Source of the DNA: Catenaria anguillulae PL171
Taxonomy: Eukaryota > Blastocladiomycota > Blastocladiomycetes > Blastocladiales > Catenariaceae
Assembly: GCA_002102555.1 (NCBI GenBank)
Contig: MCFL01000050.1
Span: forward strand, 1-64,000
Reading direction: 5' to 3'
Length of the DNA: 64,000 bases
This document shows positions 1 to 9,326 of this stretch, in pieces. A program made the translations under genes and the position numbers. The notes beneath the pieces are model-generated. The model was not told the DNA's origin and did no database searches. It saw only the letters and a list, made by a program, of their open reading frames with translations. The stretch's first letter is position 1, and the number at the start of each line of letters is the position of its first letter.

Positions 1-323
1 GCCCAACCGCCAGCTCCTGAAAAGGCCTTGCACTCCTCCCGGCGCGGCTCACTTGGTCGTTCTCGTCGCATCTCTGGCACTGCACGACTGCTGCGCGACC
101 GAAACCAAGCTCACAGCTTCCAAGTCAAGGGACATCTCATCATGCAACTGGGTCCTCAACCGCCTTGGACATGAGCATCGACCTTGACCAATGGATTACG
201 AACCCATCCCAAAACCAAGATTATTTTGCCTTCACTGGCGACACTGATTCGGCTGGCCTCAGCCAAGATGTGGATCCTGACTTCATGGCTATGGATGTGC
301 TGTTTTCTGAATCCCGCAAGTGA
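1..323 (+). CDS. 3' end of an unrecognised host gene (partial)
   Basis: Frame 3 is open from about 21 to a TGA at 321-323 and ends in an acidic, serine/aspartate-rich tail (DMSIDLDQW, then FAFTGDTDSAG, ending SESRK). Frame 1 is open from the window edge to a TGA at 172-174 and also looks protein-like (KALHSSRRGSLGRSRR), so a frame change or a splice near 120-170 is possible, although I could not find a convincing short intron. No family is recognised. The acidic tail would suit a transcription activator, but that is only a guess. It is likely host sequence because it resembles none of the repeats in the window. Confidence 0.4.
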
Positions 324-592
324 GCACCAATATCACTCCATTCGTGCTTGCTGCTGTATGGTCAGCTGAAACGTTTTTACTTCTGAAATATGTACATATC
401 CTTGTCTAGTTTTCCCTTTACCTTTGTACTCAATCCATATACATATGTTGCGCCAGACTCTTTGTGCCAACCTCATGATCGTGGACTGCTCGCTTACAGG
501 CAAACTTCTTCTGATCGTTGAGACATGATTACAGCTGACACGAAACACTTGCAAGGAAAGGGAGCTTCGGAGGAACTTAAAAAAAAATGTCA
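324..592. other. Intergenic spacer between host gene end and tRNA-Ala
   Basis: Short AT-richer spacer holding the presumed 3' UTR of the upstream gene and the tRNA terminator. I see no other feature. Confidence 0.5.
579..587 (-). terminator. Pol III terminator of tRNA-Ala
   Basis: A run of nine A on the plus strand reads as T9 on the minus strand, five bases past the discriminator base of the tRNA. Oligo-T just after a tRNA is the standard RNA polymerase III stop, so the gene is probably transcribed. Confidence 0.8.
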
Positions 593-664
593 TGGAGCTT
601 GCGGGGTTCGAACCCGCGGCTTCTCGCATGCAAAGCGAGCACTCTACCACTGAGTTAAAGCCCC
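593..664 (-). tRNA. tRNA-Ala-TGC: tRNA-Ala (anticodon UGC)
   Basis: The minus strand folds as a full cloverleaf with no intron. The acceptor GGGGCTT pairs with AAGCTCC and includes the G3:U70 wobble that marks alanine tRNAs. The anticodon arm CTCGC/GCGAG encloses the loop TTTGCAT (anticodon TGC). The T arm carries GGTTCGAACC (B box), the discriminator is A73 and CCA is not encoded. Position 10:25 is A:U rather than the usual G:C, a compensated pair. Its 5' end is the target of the LINE-A insertion that begins six bases upstream. The gene stays whole because the insertion duplicated the target. The native 5' flank is now LINE-A sequence, on the opposite strand. Confidence 0.95.
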
Positions 665-669
665 TTGTT
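654..669. repeat. tRNA-Ala target-site copy 1
   Basis: gttaaagccccttgtt: the first 11 nt of the tRNA (minus strand) plus five bases of its 5' flank. It is the left duplication of LINE-A copy 1. Identical 16-mers lie at 8841, 9311 and 10091. Confidence 0.9.
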
Positions 670-893
670 TATCAAATCAGCGCCCCAACTTACCTACCCT
701 GTCAAAAAATCAAGTCAAACGGACGATTTTCGGCCATGACCGACCCGTCCACCACCCAAACAATGGGTGATCCGCCTCGCCCCCGCCTGATCAACAGGCC
801 TACACCGCCGATTTTGTCACTGCCCCCGCCCACTCTGCCGCCCCCCGCCCCGCTCCCCTCCGCTTTGCCGCTCCGGCCGACGACGACGACAAG

Positions 894-2720
894 ATGGACG
901 AAGACGTCCCGACTCCGACCCGCCCTACCGCTAACCAACGTTTCTTTGCTTCCTGCCTCCTGACCAACATGCCTGGTACGTCCCGCGCCGAAAAACTGAA
1001 CACCGCTCGCTTCCAGTACCATACTGGGGCTTTCGAAAAGTCTGCCTGCAACTTCAGCATCCCTCGGGTTTTTGCTGAGGAGGTACGTCAACCGGATCTC
1101 GAACGCATCGTGATCGAGTTCTACACTGGTGAGGGCCGTGACGACGCGGTCCAACATGCCCGCCCGCTTCATGGATCCGAGGGTGTCACCACCATCCTCG
1201 AAAAGTACACCCCGCCTGCTGCTGCCCCGATCACCCAGGTCTCGGCTATCTACTTGTACGACGCCCCTGCTGGCATCGTTCCGGCTGCCATCGCTGCTCG
1301 CTTGGCGGAGAAGCTCCCGCCTACTGCTCGTGTCAAGGTGTTCGCACCAGACGTCTACGACCGTTTCTACGGGGTGTGGAGGGCTGAGATCATCTCGCCC
1401 GACCACGCCGCGATCTCGTCTCGCTTGCTTTGCCTTGGCAGCATCACTGTCGCTGACCACCTGCTCCGGATCACGGACTCGTTCCACGCTGCCCGCAACT
1501 GCCGCCGCACAGACCGTGACACCATGCTTCACCTGTACGGTATCCCTGCTGGTGCCACTGCCATTCTGATTGGCAAGGCGCTTCAGAATGCTGGTCTCTC
1601 TGCGTCCGCTTGGCGCATTGAATTGAACAAGGACGGCAAAAAACTGTCACGCGCAGTGGTCGTTTTTCCGTCCGCTGACGCTGCCGAAGCAGCCGCGCAT
1701 GTCAAGGTTAGGTACACTTGGCATGACCTTGATGTCGCGCTTGTGTGGGCTCCGGCCAGCACCCCTCTGTGTTTCGCCTGCCACAAGAGTGGCCATGCCG
1801 CCGCAACCTGCCCCCGCAGCCGCTCACTCCGTGCAGCTCAACAGTCCCGCAAGGCAATCCGCGATGCTGTCTCCTCTGCTCCCGCCCACACCTCCATCAT
1901 TCCCATCCGCTCCCTTGCCCCCTCTCTTGTCCGCCCCGGCATGTCCTTCCGTGATGCTGCCTCTGCCTCCGACTCTGACTTCCCTGCTCTCAACGGCAAA
2001 CGCCCTCCTGCCGTCAATGGCGCTACCAACCACGCTCCCATTACCAACCACCCCCTTCCTCCCCGTCCCGCCAATCCTCCGACCGATGAAATCGCCCTCG
2101 TCCACCAGAAGCTCGATGCACTCACCGCGCAGATGACGGCTCTTGAGAACCGCACAGCCCCACCTCCTGCCTCAGCTGCTCAACCTGCCGCAACTCTTGC
2201 TCCCGCCACGCTCTCAGCCATCCAAGAGCTTGTCACCAGCATCATCGCAACAGAGTTTGATTCTTTCAGAAAGCAACAGACGGGGCTCATCCTCGCTGTT
2301 GCCGAGCTCCAGCGCGAGCGCGCGCGTGCACGGCAGATGGTGGAGAGTTTGGCTGTCTCGGAACCCGACGAGACCACTGAGAAGAGGACGACGCGTGGAG
2401 CAGTCAAACGCACAAAGACTAACCCGAGCACGTCTTCGTCCCCAGGTTCAGTCTCCCTGACGCACGACCAGTTGGAGATCCTCTCGCGTCGCACAACCAT
2501 GGCAACCTGGAAAAGCCAGTCCGAGTTCCTCGAGCAGGTGAAGAGCAGCTTGCAGTCGAGCCTGCAAAACTCGATAGAGATGATCGGTGCAAGCCTGAGC
2601 CGTGCGCTCAATGTCCCTGTGACTGTCCCACCGCTCCAGCTCGCACCGCCGGACTTTGTCCCACACCCGGTTGTGGAGACGGTTACCGACTCTGTCCCTT
2701 CTGAGCCTTCCGTCCAATGA
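894..2720 (+). CDS. LINE-A ORF1, gag-like nucleic-acid-binding protein
   Basis: 608 codons in frame from ATG 894. Upstream codons back to about 790 in the same frame (TADFVTAPAHSAAP) also look coding, and an ATG at 736 lies in another frame, so the natural start is probably 736 with one frame change since. A CCHC knuckle, CFACHKSGHAAATC, sits near residues 292-306. It is followed by a proline/alanine-rich linker and a C-terminal part rich in charged and coiled-coil-like residues. ORF1 proteins of this type bind the element RNA to form the particle that goes back to chromatin. The stop TGA (2718-2720) overlaps the ORF2 start as ATGA, which suggests coupled translation. A fragment of a related copy lies at 26565-27409. 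Confidence 0.85.
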   Translation: MDEDVPTPTRPTANQRFFASCLLTNMPGTSRAEKLNTARFQYHTGAFEKSACNFSIPRVFAEEVRQPDLERIVIEFYTGEGRDDAVQHARPLHGSEGVTTILEKYTPPAAAPITQVSAIYLYDAPAGIVPAAIAARLAEKLPPTARVKVFAPDVYDRFYGVWRAEIISPDHAAISSRLLCLGSITVADHLLRITDSFHAARNCRRTDRDTMLHLYGIPAGATAILIGKALQNAGLSASAWRIELNKDGKKLSRAVVVFPSADAAEAAAHVKVRYTWHDLDVALVWAPASTPLCFACHKSGHAAATCPRSRSLRAAQQSRKAIRDAVSSAPAHTSIIPIRSLAPSLVRPGMSFRDAASASDSDFPALNGKRPPAVNGATNHAPITNHPLPPRPANPPTDEIALVHQKLDALTAQMTALENRTAPPPASAAQPAATLAPATLSAIQELVTSIIATEFDSFRKQQTGLILAVAELQRERARARQMVESLAVSEPDETTEKRTTRGAVKRTKTNPSTSSSPGSVSLTHDQLEILSRRTTMATWKSQSEFLEQVKSSLQSSLQNSIEMIGASLSRALNVPVTVPPLQLAPPDFVPHPVVETVTDSVPSEPSVQ

Positions 2721-3620
2721 TGCAAGCCAACAAACAGCCACCACCCATACCCCCGATACCCAATCCATCACCTTCCTTCCGCATCAATCTCGCCGTCGCC
2801 AACTGCAGGGGTGTACAGAGTGCTGCTGCAAGCGGCAAACTGTTCTCGCTCCTGGACTGGATGCGCGGCGGGCTTGATGTGGACATTTCCTTCCTCAACG
2901 AAACCAAAGCCTCTCAAACCTCGCTCAAGCGTGCCATTCAGTTCACTGACCTACCTTTCACCTTCTTTTCTACTGTTGATACCCTACACCCAATGGGCAG
3001 CGGCGCCGCCATCGCGGTTTGTAACTCATTGTGTTGTTTTCTAGATCCTCCTCAATTCCTTGTAGGCTACGCCGTCCACCTTCCTCTTCGCCTCGCGACC
3101 GGCAGTCGATTGCACCTTATATCCATCTACCTCTCGCCCGACAGCGGCCGGCACGTTCCCAAGTCCTACCTTCCGACTCACCTCCAATCTCGCCTGCCTG
3201 CTTCGGTTCTGCTGACCAAGGCATTGTCCATCTTCATCTCGGACGTGTGTACTCGCGCTCGTGATGCTGGGGACCATGTCGTGGTTGGTGGTGACTGGAA
3301 CTGCAGTGACGGATCACCCCGTGCAGCCCTGGTCCAGAAACTCGAGACTCGTCACCACCTTGTTGATGTTGCTGAGGCGTTTGGCGACATGCAACCTACC
3401 CACGACCGCAACCGACTTGACCGGATTCTGATTGATGAAGGTCTTGCTCACTACTTCAATGGGTACGCTGTCACGTGGCCCGCCGACGTGCCCGACAACC
3501 CGCTCATGGGTCTCGACCATGCAATCATCTCGGCGCGCACGAGTTTGGGTACCCTTCTCGACCGCGAGCTGATTCGCAAGATGGAGTCGTGCGCAAAGGC
3601 GGCGCAGCGGCAAGGTCCTG
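2717..3620 (+). CDS. LINE-A ORF2, endonuclease portion
   Basis: Starts at ATG 2717, overlapping the ORF1 stop. Exonuclease-endonuclease-phosphatase fold motifs are present in order: NLAVANCRG, FLNETKAS (catalytic E), VGGDWNCSD (GDxN), NRLDRILID and GLDHAII (the final D-H pair). This domain nicks the target to prime reverse transcription and is the likely source of the tRNA-Ala specificity. The frame is lost near 3.60-3.62 kb and coding continues in frame 3 (SGKVLDLPECTPRMW), so the two parts were one ORF2. A programmed frameshift is possible, but a simple one-base mutation is more likely. Confidence 0.85.
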
Positions 3621-3623
3621 GAT

Positions 3624-6600
3624 TTGCCCGAGTGCACGCCGAGGATGTGGGAAGCGTATCAGGGCGAGTGTGCGCGGGCAGTGACCGAGGCAGACGTGCT
3701 CGACATTATTGCGCGAGGTACACCAGAGTCGCTGGACGCAGCTCAGGTTGCTTGGCACAAGGTGTTGATCGATTCGGCCAAGGCCAAGCTCAAGCACTGC
3801 AAGGCTGGCGGCAAGACCCCGTTCACGGACCCGCGCCGCAACACGCCCAAGTCGCCCGAGGGTTACCATATCCTCAAGCTCGACAAATGGCGAAAGCAAG
3901 GGTACAAGCTGCCTGGTCCGCAAGGTACGTTTTCCCGTCTCGCTGAGCTTGGCATTGACCCGCCCGGCCCGACCGAGTCTGAGTGCGCAAAGTACTACGC
4001 GCGCGCTCGGCAGGCGCTATCCACGACTGTCCTGGTTCGTGACCAAGCAAAGCTCTCGGAAAAGATCGCCGCGGCCGTGAAAAGCCGCTTCGAGGCTGCT
4101 CCGCACGCCATTGCTGACCTTGTTCGCCGGATCTTTGACCGCACTCGACCTGTCTCGGCCGTTGACTCGGTCCGGGATGGCGACCGTCTGTCGTTCGACC
4201 CGGACGACATCATCACCCAGATTGCCGTGCTCATGTCTGTCAGCTTCAAGGGTGAAGTGTTTGACCCCGAGGGGTTCGATGCCTATTGGACTGAAGCGTG
4301 GTCGCCCAAGTCGCACGACAAGATTCCGCCCGAGGCGTGGGCGGGTGTCATGGTCGCTATCACGGTCGAGGAACTGCGGGCGGCGCTGAGCTCGGCGGGC
4401 GTCGACAAGGCACCTGGCGTGAGTCAAATCACGATGCGCATGATCCGCGAATCGGGCCCAGAGTGTCTTGAGGTGCTTGCCGCTTTGTGCACTGCTTGCT
4501 TGGAGCAGCAACGGGTACCGGAGGCGTGGAAAGAGGGCTCGATCTACCTGTTGCCCAAGTCCGAGGAGGGATTTGTTGGGTTGACGGAGGGGATGCGGCC
4601 GATTACGTTGCTCGAGTGTGCCAGCAAGCTTCTTATGAAGGTGCTGTTGACTCGTATATACAAGGTCATGCTTTCATATCCAGTGTTGGAGGGTGCCTGT
4701 CACTCCACCTTGCCGGGGACTGACGCATCGACCCCGATCTCGATCTTGCACGCTGCCTTTGAACAGCAGTGGGCGCAAGGGTACGTTCCGGAACACGCTG
4801 CCGGCAAGGGCCAGCTCTTTGCGTTTTTCGAGGACAAGTCCAAGGCCTTTGATTCAGTTCCGCACGAGGCACTGCGGCTTGCTCTCCGGCGTATCAACAT
4901 GCCCGAATCGTTTGTGTCGTTCTATTGCGAAGGGTACTTGGCAGGCCGGGTTGCGCGAGTGATCACGTCGTACGGACTTTCTGATCCCGTACCGATTGAG
5001 CGAGGTGTGCCGCAAGGCGCCGTTGAATCGCCGCTGATGTGGGCCATTTTCTACGATGTGCTCTTGTCGGCGGTGAACACTGACCCCTCCATTCTCGGAG
5101 TTACGATCACGGCCCAAACCAACCTCGTCTCTGTAGGTGACCCGCGCAAGCAAAAGGACACGGGTAAGCTCCTCGGCCGGATCCGCCTGGCCGGCATGGC
5201 GTTTGTTGACGACGCCGTCTTCCTCGCCACCACGCGCGCCGACATGGACCGAATATTGCGGCGTGTCGAGCAGTTCAACGACATGACCAACGTCCGATCC
5301 AACCCAAAGAAGGGGGCGGTTTGGATTTTGCACGGGGCGGACAAGGACGAGAGCGACCCGTTTACCATTCATGGTCAAGACATTCCGCGGGTGAATGACA
5401 TGATCTCGTTTCGGTATCTGGGCATTTGGGTGGACCACCGTTTCCGCGGTACCAGCGCTCGCAAGTCCATGTTGGATGTGTTTCGGCGGTGCATTCCGCT
5501 GCTGAGACGCAAGGCAGTGACGGGTAAGATGGCAGTGTGGCTTCTTAACGTCGTTGTTTTCCCTAGCGCCCTGTACCGGACGCTTGGTTTTGTCCCGACG
5601 CCCACAACGCTCAACTTGTGCAATGCCATGGCCACGGGTCTCGTCAAGCGCAAGCTTGGCTTGCCCGTCAACCACCCCACCGCCTCTCTGCACCACAAGT
5701 CGACGGTCGGCCTGCTCTCCTTTCCCGACCTTGTCCTCGCTGCCCGCCTCACCGACATTCTCACCGCGCTCAACGACGACCACCCGCGCAGCGTTGCCAT
5801 CAAGGCATCGCTCTGCCTCCTCCAACACAACCTTGCCCTTCCCTTCTGTCCCCTGTCCCACCCGCTGCCTGTCACAGTTGCTCGCAGTCGCTGCTGGTTT
5901 GGCAACCTACTACCCCTGATGCATGCCCGCCGCCTCTCTGTCTCGGACTCGACGGGTGCGTTCTTTCTCCCCTTTGCGCCCGGTGTGCCCTCCTCCCCTA
6001 CTACGCATGACCCTTGGGGCGGCGCCTCTGTTCCTCTTGTGTCGATTCTTCCCATAGACACATACTCGGCTGCCGTCAAGTACTTTCGCAACCACAAGCT
6101 CAAGTACATGCACGACCTTCTCGACAAGGTGGGCGTTCCTGCCGACTATGTCGAGTTTGGCCATGCCCGCGTGCACAAGGAGATTAGTACCAAACTCGCC
6201 GTGCACACTGCCGGCGGCGTTGAGAAGGACGTGGCTGCGTTTCTCGTTGATGCTCTCTTCCGCTTACCCTCGTCTTTTTCGTCTCACTCGTTCCCTGCCC
6301 CATACACCCCGACCGATCACTCCCTTTGTCCTTCCTTTTTGCTTAAATCCCCAACCCTTGCCTCGCCCGATCTTTTCTCTCTCCCGCGCCTTCCCCCATT
6401 TGACCTAGAGTCTCTCGACGTTGACGTCGTTCTCGCATTTTGTTCTCGTGTTTTTCTCCTCTCGCCGCCCACAGTCGACGCCTGTGACGTTGTCTCGTGC
6501 CCTTTTGACCTTGTGCCCGATTTTCTTTCCACCCTTGACCGCCCGCGCCCGCTCATTGCGTACACGGACGGCTCGCTTTTCGATCCTCCCAGCCCCCTCT

Positions 6601-8582
6601 TTTCAATTGATACCCCTCTTGACGAGTCTGCTCGTGCGTCTGGCGCGGCGGCCTACTTTCCCGAGCTCGGCTTTTCCTGCCGTGTCCGACTCCCTCCGGG
6701 CGCGCATTCGTCCACGCGCGCTGAGGTGTGGGCCATCCTCCTTGCAATTGCATCGGTACCCATCGCGGCTCACGTGCACATTTTCACCGACTCGAAGGCA
6801 GCTGTCGCCCAGTTCCGCCGTCAGGTCTCGTCCCCCGCATTTCCGTCTCCCCCTCTTCCGCGCTGTCGTGTCCGGTCTCCGTTTTGCCAAGAATGGGCGG
6901 CCGTCCGCTTCGTCATTGCTCACCGCAGGCTCTCTGTCAGTGTCAGCTGGGTCAAGGGTCACTCTGACGACACAGCTGACCCGCACCGGGTCCACAATGA
7001 CATGGCCGATGCGCTTGCAAAGTCGGCGGCGACTGATCTTTCTTCATCCTTCATTTCTCCGCACCTTCTTGCCTCATCCGACCTTCCCTTTTCGCTCGCT
7101 TTCGGCTCGTGCAAAAGCGGCACCGACATGCTCGTTCGCTCCACGGCCGAGCCTGTCGTTGTCGTCAATGGGCAGCGCCACCGCGTTCGCCACATTCAAC
7201 CACGCGTCCCTGCCGCCCGTTTGCGTCCTGACTTGACCTCCCTTTCCCGTGTGCAATCCCAAGAACTACTTACTCCCACCCATTTTGTTCTCCCCCCTCC
7301 CCATCCAGGGTCCGATTCCTCACCAGACTTTCTCTCAACAAACCCGCCTCACCCATCGCTCACGGCCCGTATCGTTAGCCACGACCCCCGCCGCTTTATT
7401 CTCTTTCACTCCCAAGTCCGCGCCCACTACCAGCTCCGCGATGCCGCTCCTCACATCGACTGGTCAGTTGTTCACCCCGCCGCGTCCGAATGCGCCTTGC
7501 ACGACGGTCGCTGCGCGGGTGATCTCTACTCTTCTACTGCGTCCAACACTGTGCTCTCGCGGCGCATCAAGGTTCGCACCAACAGCCTCCCCACCCGACT
7601 CCTCAACTTTACCCGCCGGCCGGATAAGTATCACGAAGGTCATTGGTGTCCGCGCTGCCCGCTGGCCGACGTAGCTTACTTTGACGACTCTGTGCACTGG
7701 CTCGAGTGCCCTGCAGGAGAGGAAGACCGCGCGGCGGCACAGGCCCTTGCGGTCGGTGCAGTCGCGTCGCTCTTGTCCACGTTCACGACCAAGCCGATCC
7801 GTCGCATGGCGCTTGCGCACCGGCTGGTTGGCCTCTGGTTCAAAGACACCTCCTCGCTCCGCCTCGCTGCTGGCTGCCTCGTCACAACCCAAGTGATCGA
7901 CCTCCTCCGCCCGATCAGCACGCGCCTCAAGTCCCCTGTTGCGCGCGTCGCCGGCCTCCTCCTCTCGCCCGTCTCTTACATTCTGTTTGAGCACGTGTGG
8001 GAGAGGCACACCAAGGCCATCTACTCCTTTTACCCCGATCCAAACTCGCCCGAGAGCAAGGAAGCGTTGCGGCTTGCGTGGGAAGCACATGTTGCCATGC
8101 TCCCGCCCCAAGACCCGCCGCGGCTGGCAGCGACAGACGCGGTGGTGCTTCGCAGGCGGCACTCCAAGTACGACGGATACGTGCCAGTCTACCACCCCAC
8201 GCCCACGTCCCGGTTCCGTCTGCCCCCAGACATGCCCATGGCCGACCCGCCCCCGTTTGTTGCCCCGGCCCCGCCTCTTCCACGACCGGCCCAGTTGCGA
8301 AAGCAACCCAAGCGGCTTCCCTACAAGATGGTTGCGGCGCTGCCGTCTTCGCTCCCGGCCCCTCTCGATCCTCCTCTGCCCCTTCCGTCCATCTTTTGCC
8401 TGGCGTGTTTGACGCCATACTCCCACCACCTCGACACCCATCACCCGATTCCTCACCGCTGGCGCGGCGTCGCCATTTCCAAGTTCCTTTGCCCTGTTGG
8501 TCGCCACGACCATACCCGTCTTGCTGCCGACGATGCCGCCTCACGGTGGCTTCTGTCTGGTATTGCTCCTCCCTTTGCGTAG
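3624..8582 (+). CDS. LINE-A ORF2, RT-RNase H-zinc portion
   Basis: 1652 codons. The reverse transcriptase has EDKSKAFDSVPHEAL near residue 400, RGVPQGAVESPLMW, and the catalytic MAFVDDAVFLA near 526 (FVDD in place of the usual YADD). RNase H has AYTDGS (about 978), STRAEVWA (1029), IFTDSKAA (1053) and HNDMADALAKS (1123), so all acidic residues are in place. A zinc motif CPRC-x12-HWLEC follows near 1342, as in zf-RVT tails. An extra 300-residue, proline-rich C-terminal region ends with CLAC...CPVGRHDH near 1592-1640, possibly another zinc site, that I do not see in LINE-B or LINE-C. Acts in target-primed reverse transcription in the nucleus. A second copy of this C-terminus is at 9327-9834. 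Confidence 0.9.
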   Translation: MPECTPRMWEAYQGECARAVTEADVLDIIARGTPESLDAAQVAWHKVLIDSAKAKLKHCKAGGKTPFTDPRRNTPKSPEGYHILKLDKWRKQGYKLPGPQGTFSRLAELGIDPPGPTESECAKYYARARQALSTTVLVRDQAKLSEKIAAAVKSRFEAAPHAIADLVRRIFDRTRPVSAVDSVRDGDRLSFDPDDIITQIAVLMSVSFKGEVFDPEGFDAYWTEAWSPKSHDKIPPEAWAGVMVAITVEELRAALSSAGVDKAPGVSQITMRMIRESGPECLEVLAALCTACLEQQRVPEAWKEGSIYLLPKSEEGFVGLTEGMRPITLLECASKLLMKVLLTRIYKVMLSYPVLEGACHSTLPGTDASTPISILHAAFEQQWAQGYVPEHAAGKGQLFAFFEDKSKAFDSVPHEALRLALRRINMPESFVSFYCEGYLAGRVARVITSYGLSDPVPIERGVPQGAVESPLMWAIFYDVLLSAVNTDPSILGVTITAQTNLVSVGDPRKQKDTGKLLGRIRLAGMAFVDDAVFLATTRADMDRILRRVEQFNDMTNVRSNPKKGAVWILHGADKDESDPFTIHGQDIPRVNDMISFRYLGIWVDHRFRGTSARKSMLDVFRRCIPLLRRKAVTGKMAVWLLNVVVFPSALYRTLGFVPTPTTLNLCNAMATGLVKRKLGLPVNHPTASLHHKSTVGLLSFPDLVLAARLTDILTALNDDHPRSVAIKASLCLLQHNLALPFCPLSHPLPVTVARSRCWFGNLLPLMHARRLSVSDSTGAFFLPFAPGVPSSPTTHDPWGGASVPLVSILPIDTYSAAVKYFRNHKLKYMHDLLDKVGVPADYVEFGHARVHKEISTKLAVHTAGGVEKDVAAFLVDALFRLPSSFSSHSFPAPYTPTDHSLCPSFLLKSPTLASPDLFSLPRLPPFDLESLDVDVVLAFCSRVFLLSPPTVDACDVVSCPFDLVPDFLSTLDRPRPLIAYTDGSLFDPPSPLFSIDTPLDESARASGAAAYFPELGFSCRVRLPPGAHSSTRAEVWAILLAIASVPIAAHVHIFTDSKAAVAQFRRQVSSPAFPSPPLPRCRVRSPFCQEWAAVRFVIAHRRLSVSVSWVKGHSDDTADPHRVHNDMADALAKSAATDLSSSFISPHLLASSDLPFSLAFGSCKSGTDMLVRSTAEPVVVVNGQRHRVRHIQPRVPAARLRPDLTSLSRVQSQELLTPTHFVLPPPHPGSDSSPDFLSTNPPHPSLTARIVSHDPRRFILFHSQVRAHYQLRDAAPHIDWSVVHPAASECALHDGRCAGDLYSSTASNTVLSRRIKVRTNSLPTRLLNFTRRPDKYHEGHWCPRCPLADVAYFDDSVHWLECPAGEEDRAAAQALAVGAVASLLSTFTTKPIRRMALAHRLVGLWFKDTSSLRLAAGCLVTTQVIDLLRPISTRLKSPVARVAGLLLSPVSYILFEHVWERHTKAIYSFYPDPNSPESKEALRLAWEAHVAMLPPQDPPRLAATDAVVLRRRHSKYDGYVPVYHPTPTSRFRLPPDMPMADPPPFVAPAPPLPRPAQLRKQPKRLPYKMVAALPSSLPAPLDPPLPLPSIFCLACLTPYSHHLDTHHPIPHRWRGVAISKFLCPVGRHDHTRLAADDAASRWLLSGIAPPFA

Positions 8583-8840
8583 TCGTCAGCTGACACTGCG
8601 CTCAAGGCACGCGGCCGCGTGATTCCAAGGTCGCGTGCACTCTGGTGTATTGGGTTGGTGCCTTTCCTTGCAATGCCCAACAACCATGCCTTCCGCGCGA
8701 TTGGTCAGCACACCACTTTTGGCTCGATCTGAACCTCCGTATTGGCGTTGGGTGCATACAGTGTTTGGTCCTGATTTGTTGTTGTAATTTTTTCTCGCAC
8801 GTGAGTCTGAATTCCTCAATTTCAATACAATACCGATAAA
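8583..8840 (+). other. LINE-A 3' UTR
   Basis: Non-coding tail, also present at 9835-10090 and, diverged, in the 3' half of S1. The match begins tgtattgggttggtgcc at 8646 and ends caatacaat. It is presumably the RNA part recognised by the LINE-A RT. Confidence 0.7.
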
Positions 8841-8856
8841 GTTAAAGCCCCTTGTT
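8841..8856. repeat. tRNA-Ala target-site copy 2
   Basis: gttaaagccccttgtt, identical to 654-669. It is both the right duplication of LINE-A and the left boundary of S1a. Confidence 0.9.
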
Positions 8857-9310
8857 GGGCTGTCGTGGCCCAGTGGTCGAGGCGCCGGGTGTCCACTGCG
8901 AAGGTTTGGGTTCGAACCCCGCAGGCGGCACTTTAGGTATGCATGCTGTTTCGTGCATAGTCCTCGGCCACAGTTTGAGCTAAGGATTTCGGTTTGGTTT
9001 GCCTGCTCAAGCCACCCATCGGTCGATTGGGTCCAAGCCGTCCGGGGTGGCTCCCGCCCAATCGAGTTGTCCAAGAATCGAACCCAAGCCGCCGGATCCG
9101 CTTGTACCAAGGTGAAGGTGGTCCATGTATTGGACTGGTGCCAACCCCATCAAGTCAAGTTAGTCCAACTGCCATTTCGTGTGTATGTGTTCAACTCGGG
9201 CTTGTGTTTGAGGATTGTTGGACCTGGTTTGTGTGTGTGCGGGCCTGGCCTCATGGCGTTAGCAGGTTCCTCCATGCTTGTGTTAAGTCACTACAATACA
9301 TTACCCAATA
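8857..9310 (+). mobile_element. SINE S1a, tRNA-derived, at the tRNA-Ala site
   Basis: 454 bp between two copies of the 16-bp tRNA-Ala target. The head (8857-8932) is tRNA-like, with tggcccagtggtcgaggcg (A box region) and ggttcgaacc (B box). The body to about 9058 matches SINE S4. The 3' half resembles the LINE-A 3' UTR: tgtattggactggtgcc at 9126 against tgtattgggttggtgcc at 8646, similar distance to the end, and a shared caataca near the terminus. It encodes nothing, so it must be moved in trans, most simply by LINE-A. Confidence 0.85.
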
Positions 9311-9326
9311 GTTAAAGCCCCTTGTT
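9311..9326. repeat. tRNA-Ala target-site copy 3
   Basis: gttaaagccccttgtt between S1a and the truncated LINE-A. Confidence 0.9.

Larger units (their letters stand above)
670..8840 (+). mobile_element. LINE-A, full-length non-LTR retrotransposon inserted in tRNA-Ala 5' end
   Basis: An 8.2-kb non-LTR element flanked by the 16-bp duplication gttaaagccccttgtt. Layout: 5' UTR of about 66 bp, a gag-like ORF1 with a CCHC knuckle, ORF2 with apurinic-type endonuclease, RT, RNase H and zinc motifs, then a 258-bp 3' UTR ending tttcaatacaataccgataaa just before the target copy, without a long poly(A). The domain order fits the RNase H-bearing LINE groups (I/Tad-like). Only two frame changes are visible, one near the ORF1 start (about 770-800) and one at the endonuclease-RT linker (about 3.6 kb), so the insertion looks young. 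Its orientation is opposite to the tRNA. Confidence 0.92.

Noticed and set aside
592-963. Protein gene starting MELAGFEPAAS
   Set aside because: It reads through the tRNA-Ala gene; such peptides are a usual artefact of tRNA T arms.
702-1532. 276-codon open frame on the minus strand
   Set aside because: A shadow of LINE-A ORF1 caused by GC-rich codons; no domain and overlapped by a stronger frame.
8857-8932. Functional tRNA gene in the S1 head
   Set aside because: Repeated in other SINEs, acceptor stem mostly wobble or mismatched, and part of a 454-bp unit with duplications.
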